A DNA stretch of 25,232 nucleotides, from positions 1 to 25,232 of the forward strand of contig JBLHKV010000016.1 of NCBI GenBank assembly GCA_047618115.1, in the 5' to 3' direction. Origin of the DNA: CALJGI01 sp047618115 (lineage in GTDB: Bacteria > Pseudomonadota > Gammaproteobacteria > Pseudomonadales > Halieaceae). The notes under the pieces were generated by a model. It was not told the DNA's origin. It ran no database searches and was given only the letters and a program-made list of their open reading frames with translations. Position numbers and translations under genes: made by a program. Shown piece after piece: positions 7,867 to 15,898 of this stretch. Every line of letters begins with the position of its first letter. Positions within the stretch are counted from its first letter, which is position 1.

Positions 7867-9054
7867 TTACAGACCAAATTCCGCCAGTACTTCCTGGGTG
7901 TGTTCGCCAAGGTGTGGGGCCGGACCGCGCACACGCCCCGGGGTTTGCGAAAACCAGGTGGGAATACCGGGAAAGCGTACGGGTCCCTCTGCGGTCTCAA
8001 CCGTTTCGAAGAAGCCGACCGCTTCGAGATGCGGATTGTCGAATAGTTCATCGGGTGTGCGCAGCGGTGCAGCGGGAATGTGTAGCTCGCGGAACAGACC
8101 CAGCCATTCTTCGGTGGTGCGTTCCAGAAAAGTTTCTCCCAGCAGCCCGTAAACTTTATTGATCTGCTGTGCCCGCTGCACAAGGGTGGCGAACTCCTCG
8201 CCGGCCCACGCGGGCTTGACGATATCGACAAACGCCGACCAGTGCTTATCGTTATAGATAAGCGCAGAAATGTAGCCGTCCTTGGTACGGTAGGGGCGAC
8301 GGTTGGGCGCCACCGCGCGGTGGTAGTGGGCAGGACCCAGCGGCGGATCGAAAATGGCGCCGTTGGCGTGCTCGACAAGCATGAACGAGGCCATGGTTTC
8401 GAACATGGCGACTTCGACCTCCTGACCTTCGCCCGTTCGCTGGCGATGAAAAAGTGCCATCATCGTCGCATAGACTGCGGTTAAGCCCGCGACCTTGTCG
8501 GCCATAATGGTGCCGACGTAATTTACCTCACCGGTCAACATCTGTTGCACCACGGGCAAGCCACACTCCGCTTGTATGGTGTCATCGTAGGCGGGTAGGT
8601 CCCTATCCGGTCCGCGCCGACCGTAGCCGTAACAGTTGCTGTAGATGATCGAGGGGTTGATCGCAGCAACGTCATCATAGTTGAAGCCTAGCTTCGCAAT
8701 GGCCTGTGCGCGCATCGAATGGATAAAAATATCAGCTTTCTCGACCAAGCCCCGCAATGCGGTCTTGCCTTCATCTGTGCGCAAGTCCAGAACGACACTG
8801 CGCTTGCCGCGATTTACGTTGACGAAAACACCGTTCATTCCCGGTGCCGGCCCTTTGGACACATAGCGTGTATTGTCTCCGCCGGGTGGCTCTATCTTGA
8901 TAACGTCTGCGCCCATATCAGCCAGTATTTGAGTGCAATAAGGCCCCATGACCATGGCGGTCAGGTCAATGATACGAATGCCCGAGAGTGGGCCGGTGTT
9001 GTTCACGCTATTTGCTCCAGTATCTGCTTGCGGTCCATCGTCGGTGGCTTTCAT
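7867..9054 (-). CDS. CaiB/BaiF family (type III) CoA-transferase (395 aa)
   Basis: Family hallmarks are clear: IRIIDLTAMVMGPYCTQILA near the N-terminus, GADVIKIEPPGGD (48-60), NRGKRSVVLDL (81-91), and the segment containing the catalytic Asp, RDLPAYDDTIQAECG, with Asp157 following Tyr. The length of about 400 residues is normal. Type III enzymes move CoA between carboxylic acids through an Asp-CoA anhydride; the acid used here is unknown. The first 20 residues are hydrophilic and not family-like. The ATG lies one base after the stop of the Rieske gene (TAA-t-ATG), so translation is probably coupled and the two proteins likely serve the same substrate. It is only distantly similar to the second CaiB at 23847-25061. 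Confidence 0.93.
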   Translation of the reverse strand: MKATDDGPQADTGANSVNNTGPLSGIRIIDLTAMVMGPYCTQILADMGADVIKIEPPGGDNTRYVSKGPAPGMNGVFVNVNRGKRSVVLDLRTDEGKTALRGLVEKADIFIHSMRAQAIAKLGFNYDDVAAINPSIIYSNCYGYGRRGPDRDLPAYDDTIQAECGLPVVQQMLTGEVNYVGTIMADKVAGLTAVYATMMALFHRQRTGEGQEVEVAMFETMASFMLVEHANGAIFDPPLGPAHYHRAVAPNRRPYRTKDGYISALIYNDKHWSAFVDIVKPAWAGEEFATLVQRAQQINKVYGLLGETFLERTTEEWLGLFRELHIPAAPLRTPDELFDNPHLEAVGFFETVETAEGPVRFPGIPTWFSQTPGRVRGPAPHLGEHTQEVLAEFGL

Positions 9055-9055
9055 A

Positions 9056-10426
9056 TTATTTGAGCTTTCGCGGGCCGCCGCTACCCATGTATTTTGCCAG
9101 GTTGAAATGCAGGTTGGTGGTACTGCGTTCCATGTAGGGGTTGGGCTTGGGACCGCTGAAACCCATGGATTTCATGCCCTGCTGCACGGCGGCCATATTG
9201 GAAAAATCCTGACCCAGTACGTAGCACCAATCCTCCGCAGTGGCATCGCAATACTCCCATTCAGGCCTGGGCTCTTCACCGGCGGGAAAAAGCTGATAGA
9301 CAGAGGCTTCAAAAATACATTTGTCGGGATCGTTGCCATAGGGCCTGGCGGCGTAGCACAGTGCATTGTTAACAGAGTGGCCTATCTGGAAGTTGGGGAA
9401 GATCTGCCAGGCCGTGCCGCTCTTGCCTACTACCGCCGGGTCAACCGTAGGCCAGATAACCCCGCGCGCTTCATCGTCACGGCGTGCGGATTCCAGCCAG
9501 TGTTTCAGTACCTGATCGCCGGGGGTACCCTCGGGCAGTTCATCTTTAAGTCGCAGGGCGGCGTCGACCAGTGTCTGTGTCGTATTGGTGTTGGCTTTCT
9601 CCCAGGTATAGACCTGCATTTCTGCAGTTGAAATACGCGGGTCGGAGCCGGACCCGACGCGTAACTTTGCCTGCTGATTTTCGTCCATGTCCTTGGGTGC
9701 GTCGTAGCCGATATTGCTGTGCTTGCCCTGCACACGAGCCCAGCCTCTGAATTCACCAAATTTATTGAACTCGGGGTGAGTCGTCTGCACATGATAGGTT
9801 TCGTTGAAAGCTTCCATGGCGACTTTCCAGTTGCAATTGAACACTCCCCACTTGCGCCATCGGCAACGCATGTTCTCCAGCTCGAAGGGGTCGAGCATGG
9901 ATGCTGCAGGCTCGAGAAAATCGCCCAGCGGCTCGCATTGCGGGTCGAGGTTGACCCACAGCCAGCCTCCCCAGGTGTCGATTTTAACTTCGCTCAGATT
10001 ACTGCAACCCCCGTCCAAAGCACTCTGCCAGTCGTCCCTGTGCGGGATATGTGTGTTTTCACCGTGCAGATCAAAACGCCAGCCGTGATAGGGGCATGTG
10101 AAATTCGGTCTGCGACCGCTGGCATTCCTGCTACCCGGAGGAGTGTCCACCAGCCGGCGGCCGCGATGGGGGCAGGCGTTGTGGTAGGCCAGGACCGTGT
10201 CGGCAGAAGCGCGAACGATTAGGATTGAGTCATCGTGGATGTCGAAGCTGGTGAAGTCTCCAGGCTTCGGGATGTCTTCAATTCGACCTGCCTGCAACCA
10301 CACTTTGCGCCACAGTTTGTCGCGCTCGGCGCTGGCATATTCAGGAGAAATGTAGGCCTCGGGAGGAAAGGTCAGGGCTTCAGTCAATTGTTCAGCTGTT
10401 TCGATAATATCGCCACTATCACTCAT
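9056..10426 (-). CDS. Rieske [2Fe-2S] non-heme iron oxygenase, alpha subunit (456 aa)
   Basis: The N-terminal Rieske domain has Cys85/His87 (CPHRGRR) and Cys111/His114 (CPYHGW). The spacing between His87 and Cys111 is 23 residues, longer than the usual 15-17. The catalytic domain has NWKVAMEAFNETYHVQTTH with iron ligands His212 and His217, and a Glu (209) where most family members have the bridging Asp. A probable third iron ligand is Asp407 in LGQDFSNM. The expected role is O2-dependent hydroxylation or oxidative demethylation, driven by NAD(P)H through a ferredoxin/reductase not found here. It heads Block II, facing the GntR gene. ATG 10426 has a modest GAGAGA site. It is a paralogue of 17680-19071. 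Confidence 0.93.
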   Translation of the reverse strand: MSDSGDIIETAEQLTEALTFPPEAYISPEYASAERDKLWRKVWLQAGRIEDIPKPGDFTSFDIHDDSILIVRASADTVLAYHNACPHRGRRLVDTPPGSRNASGRRPNFTCPYHGWRFDLHGENTHIPHRDDWQSALDGGCSNLSEVKIDTWGGWLWVNLDPQCEPLGDFLEPAASMLDPFELENMRCRWRKWGVFNCNWKVAMEAFNETYHVQTTHPEFNKFGEFRGWARVQGKHSNIGYDAPKDMDENQQAKLRVGSGSDPRISTAEMQVYTWEKANTNTTQTLVDAALRLKDELPEGTPGDQVLKHWLESARRDDEARGVIWPTVDPAVVGKSGTAWQIFPNFQIGHSVNNALCYAARPYGNDPDKCIFEASVYQLFPAGEEPRPEWEYCDATAEDWCYVLGQDFSNMAAVQQGMKSMGFSGPKPNPYMERSTTNLHFNLAKYMGSGGPRKLK

Positions 10427-10589
10427 CGTTTATTCTCTCTCGGGATGGCATGCCGCTTAGGGTTTACAAGGACGTCTCGATTGTTTTTAAAAAAATAAGT
10501 CCATACATATAAAATCGCACAAACTGTCGACAATATCAATAAAACAAGGTTAATATTGATCGTATAGATAATGTGTACGGACAAATAAT
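10427..10589. promoter_or_regulatory. divergent promoter/operator region between Rieske gene and GntR regulator
   Basis: This 163-bp AT-rich gap separates the divergent Rieske (-) and GntR (+) genes. It contains a perfect 8-bp palindrome TGTCGACA (10525-10532), an inverted repeat ATCAAT/ATTGAT (10535-10540 and 10555-10560) and a TGT-N6-ACA dyad (10572-10583). A weak -10-like GATAAT (10567-10572) faces the regulator. GntR proteins commonly bind such divergent regions and control both sides; that this one does so is inference. Confidence 0.55.
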
Positions 10590-11363
10590 ATGAATATATC
10601 TGGTGCGATATCCAGATCCAGTGAGGCCGGGAAGAAGTCAAAGCAGCCTCTCTACGCCCAGTTGGCAAGCGCCCTGAGAGGGGAAATTGTCGGGGGAGTA
10701 TTCCCGGTAGGATCGCTTCTGCCCACTGAAGACAAGTTGGCCGAGCGCTTTTCAGTCAGTCGTTACACGGTCCGTGAAGCGCTGCGTCAACTCCGTGAGG
10801 ATGGCCTGGTGTCTTCCCGACGGGGAGCGGGAACGATAGTGGTATCTCCAGGAGCCACTGCCAGCGATATCCATCAGGTGATGTCTATTAATGATTTGGT
10901 GGCGTTCGCCACAGATACTCGCTTTGCTATCGAAATTGTGCGGATGGTGACAATAAGCAAAAAGCTCGCTTGGCGAACAGGTCTTGCCAGTGGTGAAGAG
11001 TGGCTGGTCGTTCACGGATACCGCTACCCGGATGAGCTTACTGTCCCCGTGTGCGCAGCGGAGTATTACATCCATCGGGACTACGCCGCTGTCGGCAGAA
11101 TTTTACAGCGCCATACAGGCCCGATTTTTCCACTGATAGAAGATATGTTCGGGCTGAGCATTGTTGAAGTGCATCAGCAGATTTCCGCCACTTTTATTCC
11201 TACAAAGCTCGCAGCTGATTTTGAAATCGCCGAAGAATCGGCGGCCCTGGAAGTGCGGCGTAGCTACAAAACCGACGCTGGAAAAATCGTCCAGGTGACT
11301 ATCAATACGCATCCGGCCGATCGTTTCCAGCATTCAATGACCATGCGTCGGGTCAAGCCATAG
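10590..11363 (+). CDS. GntR-family transcriptional regulator, HutC/UTRA subfamily (257 aa)
   Basis: A winged helix-turn-helix of the GntR type occupies residues 20-87: PLYAQLASALRGEI, then LPTEDKLAERFSVSRYTVREALRQL (recognition helix about 52-70), then the wing DGLVSSRRGAGTIV. The C-terminal part (about 105-250) has the length and alpha/beta pattern of a UTRA ligand-binding domain, as in HutC-type regulators. It is the only regulator in the window and stands divergent from the Rieske operon and just ahead of an acyl-CoA ligase, so it probably senses the substrate or a CoA/acid intermediate. The ATG at 10590 has no strong ribosome site, so the N-terminus is less certain than the rest. Repressor action is the family norm, not shown here. 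Confidence 0.9.
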   Translation: MNISGAISRSSEAGKKSKQPLYAQLASALRGEIVGGVFPVGSLLPTEDKLAERFSVSRYTVREALRQLREDGLVSSRRGAGTIVVSPGATASDIHQVMSINDLVAFATDTRFAIEIVRMVTISKKLAWRTGLASGEEWLVVHGYRYPDELTVPVCAAEYYIHRDYAAVGRILQRHTGPIFPLIEDMFGLSIVEVHQQISATFIPTKLAADFEIAEESAALEVRRSYKTDAGKIVQVTINTHPADRFQHSMTMRRVKP

Positions 11364-11387
11364 TGGACGGTCAATTAAACAAGCTGG

Positions 11388-12962
11388 TTGTTGGAAGAGA
11401 TAGATGAAAAAAAATGTGATTCGATTGAAAATCCCCGAGCAGAGATTGAAGTGAACCTGGCACAGTTGCTAGTCAGGGCAAGCAAAATCTGGCCCGACTC
11501 CCGCGCGATTAGTTATGGCGAGGAGTTCCACGCTACCTTTGATCAGTTTGCTGAACGTGCTGCGCGTATCGGCGGAAGCTTGCTGAGGGATTACAGTCTG
11601 AAAAGGGGCGACCGAGTCGGGGTCATTATGAAGAACCGGCCTGAGTACCTGGAGGCGCTTTATGGCATCTGGTTTGCCGGGCTGGTGGCGGTGCCGGTCA
11701 ATGCCAAGCTACACCCGCGGGAGTGCAGCTATATTCTCAGGGACAGCGGCGCCAGTGTTTGTTTTATTTCTGCTGAGCTCGAAGATTCGATAGTCGATCC
11801 GGTCAGGAGAATTATTATCCCGGGTCCGAGCTGGTTACAGCTCCAGGAATCTGAGCGAATACAACCGGTGGTAGTGGCAGAAGACGATGTCGCCTGGTTG
11901 TTCTATACCAGCGGTACAACCGGACGCCCCAAAGGTGCCATGCTGACGCATGGCAATCTGAGGCAGGCCACACTGTCGTTCTTCGTTGATGTTGAAAAGC
12001 TGGACACCACGGATAGTGTGGTGCATGCAGCGCCAATGTCCCACGGTTCAGGGCTTTATAATTTCGCCGCCCTGCACGGTGGCGCCAATCAGGTGGTTCC
12101 TCGCTCCGGTCAATTTGAACCGCATGAAATTTATGATTTGATTCAGTATTACCCGGGTACTTTTTTCTTCGCGGCGCCGACCATGGTCAAGCGCCTGGTG
12201 GAGGCTCCGGACGCATCGCGTAACGATACGAGCAACCTCAAAAATATCATCTACGGTGGGGGCCCCATGTACCTGGCGGACTTGAAAGCGGCCATGGAAT
12301 TGTTTGGTAATAAATTAGGTCAGATTTACGGACAGGGTGAATCGCCCATGACGATCACGACACTGAGTAAAGCCATGCATAGCGGCGCGTCGGACGAGCG
12401 GCTTTCATCCGTGGGTGTAGCGCAATCTGTTGTCGAGTTGAAAGTGGTTGGTGAGCAGGGAGAGGAACTTCCCGCAGGGGAGGTGGGCGAAATTTGCGTA
12501 CGTGGCAAGGTGGTAATGAAGGCCTACTGGAACAATCCCGATGCCACAGCTGCGGCCCTGAGGCAGGGATGGCTTTACACCGGGGACATAGGGGTATTCG
12601 ACTCCGATGGTTTTCTGACGCTGAAGGATCGGGTCAAGGACGTGATTATCAGCGGTGGCAGCAATATCTACCCGCGCGAGGTGGAGGAAATTCTGCTCAT
12701 GCATCCGGATATTCTGGAGGCGTCGGTCATCGGTAATCCTCACCCTGATTGGGGAGAGGAGGTGATCGCATTTATCGTTTCCCGGGGAGGCGCTAACGTG
12801 ACCGAAAAAGAGATGGATCAGTTGTGCCTGGATAACATAGCCCGCTTCAAGCGTCCCAAGCGGTATTCTTTTCTCGATTCATTGCCCAAAAATAACTACG
12901 GAAAAGTACTCAAGACCGCACTCAGGGACAGGCTGGCTGCTTCATTAAATACAGAGGATTAA
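11388..12962 (+). CDS. AMP-forming acyl-CoA synthetase/ligase (503-524 aa)
   Basis: Adenylate-forming motifs are complete: the phosphate-binding YTSGTTGRPKGAM at 173-185, YGQGESPMT, GWLYTGDIG, KDRVKDVIISGGSNIYPREVEE, and the C-terminal catalytic Lys506 in NNYGKVLK. The enzyme would activate a carboxylic acid with ATP and CoA. The start is doubtful. The frame opens at TTG 11388 without a ribosome site, and residues 2-21 are acidic and unlike the family. GTG 11451 would give a family-typical MNLAQLLVRASKIW start of a 503-residue protein. An ATG at 11404 with a better upstream site is out of frame because of an A8 tract. The gene follows the GntR gene by 24 bp and precedes an SDR by 4 bp. Confidence 0.92.
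   Translation: MLEEIDEKKCDSIENPRAEIEVNLAQLLVRASKIWPDSRAISYGEEFHATFDQFAERAARIGGSLLRDYSLKRGDRVGVIMKNRPEYLEALYGIWFAGLVAVPVNAKLHPRECSYILRDSGASVCFISAELEDSIVDPVRRIIIPGPSWLQLQESERIQPVVVAEDDVAWLFYTSGTTGRPKGAMLTHGNLRQATLSFFVDVEKLDTTDSVVHAAPMSHGSGLYNFAALHGGANQVVPRSGQFEPHEIYDLIQYYPGTFFFAAPTMVKRLVEAPDASRNDTSNLKNIIYGGGPMYLADLKAAMELFGNKLGQIYGQGESPMTITTLSKAMHSGASDERLSSVGVAQSVVELKVVGEQGEELPAGEVGEICVRGKVVMKAYWNNPDATAAALRQGWLYTGDIGVFDSDGFLTLKDRVKDVIISGGSNIYPREVEEILLMHPDILEASVIGNPHPDWGEEVIAFIVSRGGANVTEKEMDQLCLDNIARFKRPKRYSFLDSLPKNNYGKVLKTALRDRLAASLNTED
11393..11454 (+). promoter_or_regulatory. out-of-frame ATG with A8 tract and 16-codon leader ahead of the ligase
   Basis: GGAAGAG (11393-11399) precedes ATG 11404, which is followed directly by eight A residues (11407-11414). 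This ATG reads 16 codons and stops at TGA 11452-11454, overlapping a GTG (11451) that is in frame with the ligase. One extra A would instead join the ATG to the ligase frame. This could be a coupled leader peptide, a slippage site, or a sequence error. Confidence 0.4.
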
Positions 12963-12966
12963 AACC

Positions 12967-13845
12967 ATGGATTCACTAACAGGCAAGATCGCTGTCGTCA
13001 CTGGCGCAAGCCGTGGAATCGGCAGGGGAATAGCATTGGCGCTTGCCGATGAGGGAGCCACGGTTTATGTCACCGGCCGTACCGTGACGCCGGGTTCCCA
13101 TCCTTTGCCCGGCACCGTGGGCGAGACCGCTGCGGAGGTTGATCAGCGTGGGGGCAACGGAATAGCCGTGCAAGTGGACCACGGCAAGGATGACGAAGTA
13201 GCCGCTCTGTTTGAACAGGTTGCGCAGCAGCAGGGTCGTCTCGACCTGCTGGTTAATAATGCGTTTTCACTGCCTGAAACCCTGACGGAGCCCGCTCCCT
13301 TCTGGAACAAGCCAATATCCTATTGGGAGATGGTCGATGTAGGCGTACGCTCTAATTATGTCGCCGCGATGCATGCGGCTCGACTTATGGTTCCAAGGCA
13401 ATCGGGTCTTATCGTTGCCGTCTCGGGGTACACAGGAGTCGCCTATACCTATGGCGTTATCTTCGGCATGTGTAAAGCCGCAGTGGATCGAATGGCCCGG
13501 GACATGGCTGTAGAGCTGCAGCCACACAATGTGGCTTCGATGTCACTGTGGATGGGATTGACGTTCACCGAGCGGGCCGAGCAGGTGCTGAAACAGAATC
13601 CTGAAATGAAGTCACAGATTGCCACAAATCCCAACGCGGGAACGTCAGTTGAATTCCCAGGTCGGGTCATCGCCGCTCTGGCCAATGACACGAGCATTAT
13701 GGAGCGCTCTGGTGGTACCTTTATCACCGCCGAACTGGCACGCGAGTATGGTGTGACTGATATCAATGGCAACGTGCCTCCGTCTCTTCGAGAGCAGCGC
13801 GGCGCGCCAATCTACTCGCCTATACAACACAGGGAGCAACTATGA
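12967..13845 (+). CDS. DHRS1-like SDR lacking the catalytic tyrosine (292 aa)
   Basis: The cofactor half is normal: TGASRGIG at 12-19 and VNNAF at 96-100. Overall the protein resembles DHRS1-type SDRs, which have a long C-terminus and a motif near SLWMGLTFTE. Ser153 and Lys170 are in place, but the catalytic Tyr position 13 residues after Ser is Phe166 (VIFGMCKAA, codon TTC). With the proton donor gone, standard dehydrogenase activity should be greatly lowered. The protein may be a binding or regulatory relative, use another residue, or the base may be an error (TAC to TTC is one change). It starts 4 bp after the ligase stop with an AGAGG site and overlaps the next gene by 4 bp (ATGA). Confidence 0.87.
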   Translation: MDSLTGKIAVVTGASRGIGRGIALALADEGATVYVTGRTVTPGSHPLPGTVGETAAEVDQRGGNGIAVQVDHGKDDEVAALFEQVAQQQGRLDLLVNNAFSLPETLTEPAPFWNKPISYWEMVDVGVRSNYVAAMHAARLMVPRQSGLIVAVSGYTGVAYTYGVIFGMCKAAVDRMARDMAVELQPHNVASMSLWMGLTFTERAEQVLKQNPEMKSQIATNPNAGTSVEFPGRVIAALANDTSIMERSGGTFITAELAREYGVTDINGNVPPSLREQRGAPIYSPIQHREQL

Positions 13846-14432
13846 GTACTGACGCGTCTGACAGCCGAATATCTTCAAGGGACGCCAGACTGGAGAAAGT
13901 GCTGGACCGGCAGGATATTCTCGATTGCCTTATCCGTTTCAGTCGGGCAATGGATCGTTTTGACCGGAATTTATTTCTATCGGCATTCCACCCGGATGCC
14001 GTCATCTCTGCCGGAGAGTTTGTCGGCGGTCCCGAAGAAATTTATGACTGGGCTTCGGACCTTCACGAGCAGGGGCAATCGGCAACGCAGCACAACCTGC
14101 TGAACCACAGCTGCGATATTGACGGCGAGGTCGCCCATGCTGAAACCTACTACCTTTTTATCGGACGCAACAGGGATGAGAGTAACTGGATGGCCGGGGG
14201 GCGCTATGTCGATCGATTAGAGCGCCGGGAGGGCAAGTGGAAGATAGCCTTGCGCTGCAATGCTATCGAGTGGTCCGGAATTTTGCCTACTGCGGATATC
14301 CCCTTTGCAGATGTGTTGGATATCCAACTTAATGGTTTGGCGGCGCGCAATAAGGAAGACCTGTCCTATCTGCGACCGCTCATTAACAAACGGAAGCGGC
14401 GCCTGCCCGCCGATCTTGGAAAAACATCCTAG
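13842..14432 (+). CDS. SnoaL-like / NTF2-fold protein (196 aa)
   Basis: The pattern is that of a SnoaL_4-type alpha+beta barrel: an N-terminal helix pair LDRQDILDCLIRFSRAMDRF (about 21-40), then LFLSAFHPDAVISAGEFVGG, then QHNLLNHSCDIDGEVAHAETYYLF and a final RYVDRLERREGKWKIA strand pair. The group includes cyclases, steroid isomerases and the bile-acid 7alpha-dehydratase BaiE, but also many proteins of unknown activity, so the reaction is not assigned. It overlaps the preceding SDR by 4 bp, which implies translational coupling and a shared substrate. About 30 residues beyond the domain at the C-terminus are basic (NKRKRRLPADLGK). An acid-base dehydration or isomerisation role is inference. 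Confidence 0.82.
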   Translation: MSTDASDSRISSRDARLEKVLDRQDILDCLIRFSRAMDRFDRNLFLSAFHPDAVISAGEFVGGPEEIYDWASDLHEQGQSATQHNLLNHSCDIDGEVAHAETYYLFIGRNRDESNWMAGGRYVDRLERREGKWKIALRCNAIEWSGILPTADIPFADVLDIQLNGLAARNKEDLSYLRPLINKRKRRLPADLGKTS

Positions 14433-14444
14433 GCCATCGATATC

Positions 14445-15386
14445 ATGACTATTGAAGCCGAAAAGCATTGGAGTGGGTATTGGCACCAGGGGCATTTAAC
14501 CTCGCTGCCCTGCGGTTTTGCGTCGAATTATGATGGCGAATTTTTGCGCTTCTGGAATGAGCAGTTTGCTGAATTAAACAAAGGAGAAACTGTTCTGGAT
14601 GTCTGTTCCGGTAATGGCTCCATTGCATTGCTTGCTCAGAAGTACTCTCACACCATGGATCTGGGTCTGCATGTAGAGGCGGTGGATGCTGCCGATATTG
14701 ATCTTTCTTATGTCCTGAAAAAACAAGCAAAACTAGCGCGGCATATTCAGTCAATAAAATTTATACCCAATACATTGCTAGAGGATATGGCTGGCGAATC
14801 AGAATCTGTGGGTCTTGTGATGAGCCAATTTGGTGTGGAGTACACTAACTGGGAAGCCTCGGCCAGTAACATATTCCGTGTTATGAAACCCGGAGGCCGC
14901 CTCTCGCTGGTGTGTCACTCCTGCGATTCAACCATCATGAAGCAAATGGAATCACAGTGCGCTGAATATGCTCAGTTGTTGGGTGTTGATATTTTTTCGC
15001 AAGATTTTGAGAGTAAAAATCGCGAAGATTTCTCCAGCAAGTTTGCCGGCGAACTGAATGCGGCTCTAAACGCAATCTATGGGATTTTCAAACAGCGTCC
15101 TTCCAAACTGCTATCTGACGTTGGCTCGAGGCTGGAGGAGATCCATAAACTGACATTGGAAAACTTTGATGCGGGGTTGCCTGCCTTTCTTAATTTCAAA
15201 CAGGGTTTGGAAATCAGTCATCAAATTTCCGAGGACCTTTTAGCGGTAAATTACGCAATGCGGAATTCTCCCCGCTGGTACGAGGCATTTAGTGAGGCGG
15301 GGCTTGATTTGGTTCGCACCGGGGATATTCACTATCAAACCGGTGAAATGGCCGGCATTTTCTATGAGTTTAACAAAGCGATATGA
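14445..15386 (+). CDS. class I SAM-dependent methyltransferase-like protein (313 aa)
   Basis: Motif I of class I methyltransferases is clear (VLDVCSGNGSIALLA, 50-64), followed by a strand VEAVDAAD (77-84) and VGLVMSQFGVEYT, where the UbiE-like group has its fourth strand. IFRVMKPGGRLSLV (143-156) is the usual fifth-strand motif. Residues about 165-290 form a helical insertion without recognisable features. The target, small molecule or otherwise, is unknown. The gene is visibly more AT-rich than its neighbours (one 60-base line at 14701-14760 is 33% GC), and its ATG at 14445 has no clear ribosome site. It closes Block III, 12 bp after the SnoaL-like gene, and faces a convergent gene. Confidence 0.83.
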   Translation: MTIEAEKHWSGYWHQGHLTSLPCGFASNYDGEFLRFWNEQFAELNKGETVLDVCSGNGSIALLAQKYSHTMDLGLHVEAVDAADIDLSYVLKKQAKLARHIQSIKFIPNTLLEDMAGESESVGLVMSQFGVEYTNWEASASNIFRVMKPGGRLSLVCHSCDSTIMKQMESQCAEYAQLLGVDIFSQDFESKNREDFSSKFAGELNAALNAIYGIFKQRPSKLLSDVGSRLEEIHKLTLENFDAGLPAFLNFKQGLEISHQISEDLLAVNYAMRNSPRWYEAFSEAGLDLVRTGDIHYQTGEMAGIFYEFNKAI

Positions 15387-15389
15387 GTT

Positions 15390-15411
15390 TCGGGCGTGAG
15401 CTTACGCCCGA
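15390..15411. terminator. hairpin between convergent genes (possible bidirectional terminator)
   Basis: TCGGGCGT and ACGCCCGA form a perfect 8-bp stem with a 6-base loop, starting 4 bp after the methyltransferase stop and ending 28 bp from the stop of the convergent VOC gene. No U-tract follows on either strand, so intrinsic termination is not assured. Confidence 0.45.
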
Positions 15412-15439
15412 TGAATGCTTCGGTATTCGCGGATAGTAT

Positions 15440-15883
15440 CTACCCTGGTGGCTGCATCAGTTCGATGCGCACGCCATCGGGGTCGGTGCAGAACACGATG
15501 GGCCCGAAGTGGGAATCAATGCGTGTTTGCGCGTGAACCGTCCCGCCGCATTGCGCTATGCGCGCGGCAACAGCATCGACGTCATCGACTACCAGCGTCA
15601 TGTGGGTGAACCCCAGCTGGTTAGTCGGGCGGCGCTCAGCACTGCCCACGACCTCTCCCTGGGGATAGCCGATCAACTCGATAGTAACCTCGCCGCACTT
15701 CATTTGACGAACGCTAAGCTCTGCGCCGGGCAACTCCATCAAGATGTCGAACGGTGACCCCAGATTGTCTATGGAGACAGCCAGCTCAAAGCCCAGCGCT
15801 TCACTGTAAAAGTCGGCGGAACGCTGGACATCACTGCAGCAAATACCAAAGTGGGATATGCTCACTGTTGCTTGATTAGCCAT
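15440..15883 (-). CDS. VOC superfamily (glyoxalase/epimerase-like) protein (147 aa)
   Basis: Two beta-alpha-beta-beta-beta modules of the vicinal oxygen chelate fold are visible. Four residues sit at the usual metal-ligand positions: His11 (ISHFGIC), Glu69 (TIELIG), His94 (FTHMTLVV) and Glu141 (RIELMQ). The His-Glu-His-Glu pattern is like glyoxalase I and methylmalonyl-CoA epimerase, so a metal-dependent isomerase, epimerase or lyase is likely, but the substrate is not readable. It is the last gene of Block IV. Its AGAGG ribosome site overlaps the end of the ThDP enzyme gene (stop at 15899-15901), so the two are probably co-translated and functionally linked. Confidence 0.88.
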   Translation of the reverse strand: MANQATVSISHFGICCSDVQRSADFYSEALGFELAVSIDNLGSPFDILMELPGAELSVRQMKCGEVTIELIGYPQGEVVGSAERRPTNQLGFTHMTLVVDDVDAVAARIAQCGGTVHAQTRIDSHFGPIVFCTDPDGVRIELMQPPG

Positions 15884-15898
15884 AAAGTTACTGCCTCT

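Noticed and set aside
8948..9631. A 227-codon + strand frame opposite the CaiB and Rieske genes
   Set aside because: It overlaps two well-supported minus-strand genes and has no domain-like pattern.
9056..10426. Interpreting Block II as a carnitine/crotonobetaine cluster because of CaiB, acyl-CoA dehydrogenase, crotonase and a Rieske enzyme
   Set aside because: The families match only at a broad level, the crotonase lacks one catalytic Glu, and no betaine transporter or CntB-like reductase is present; the other blocks point to a ring-containing substrate.
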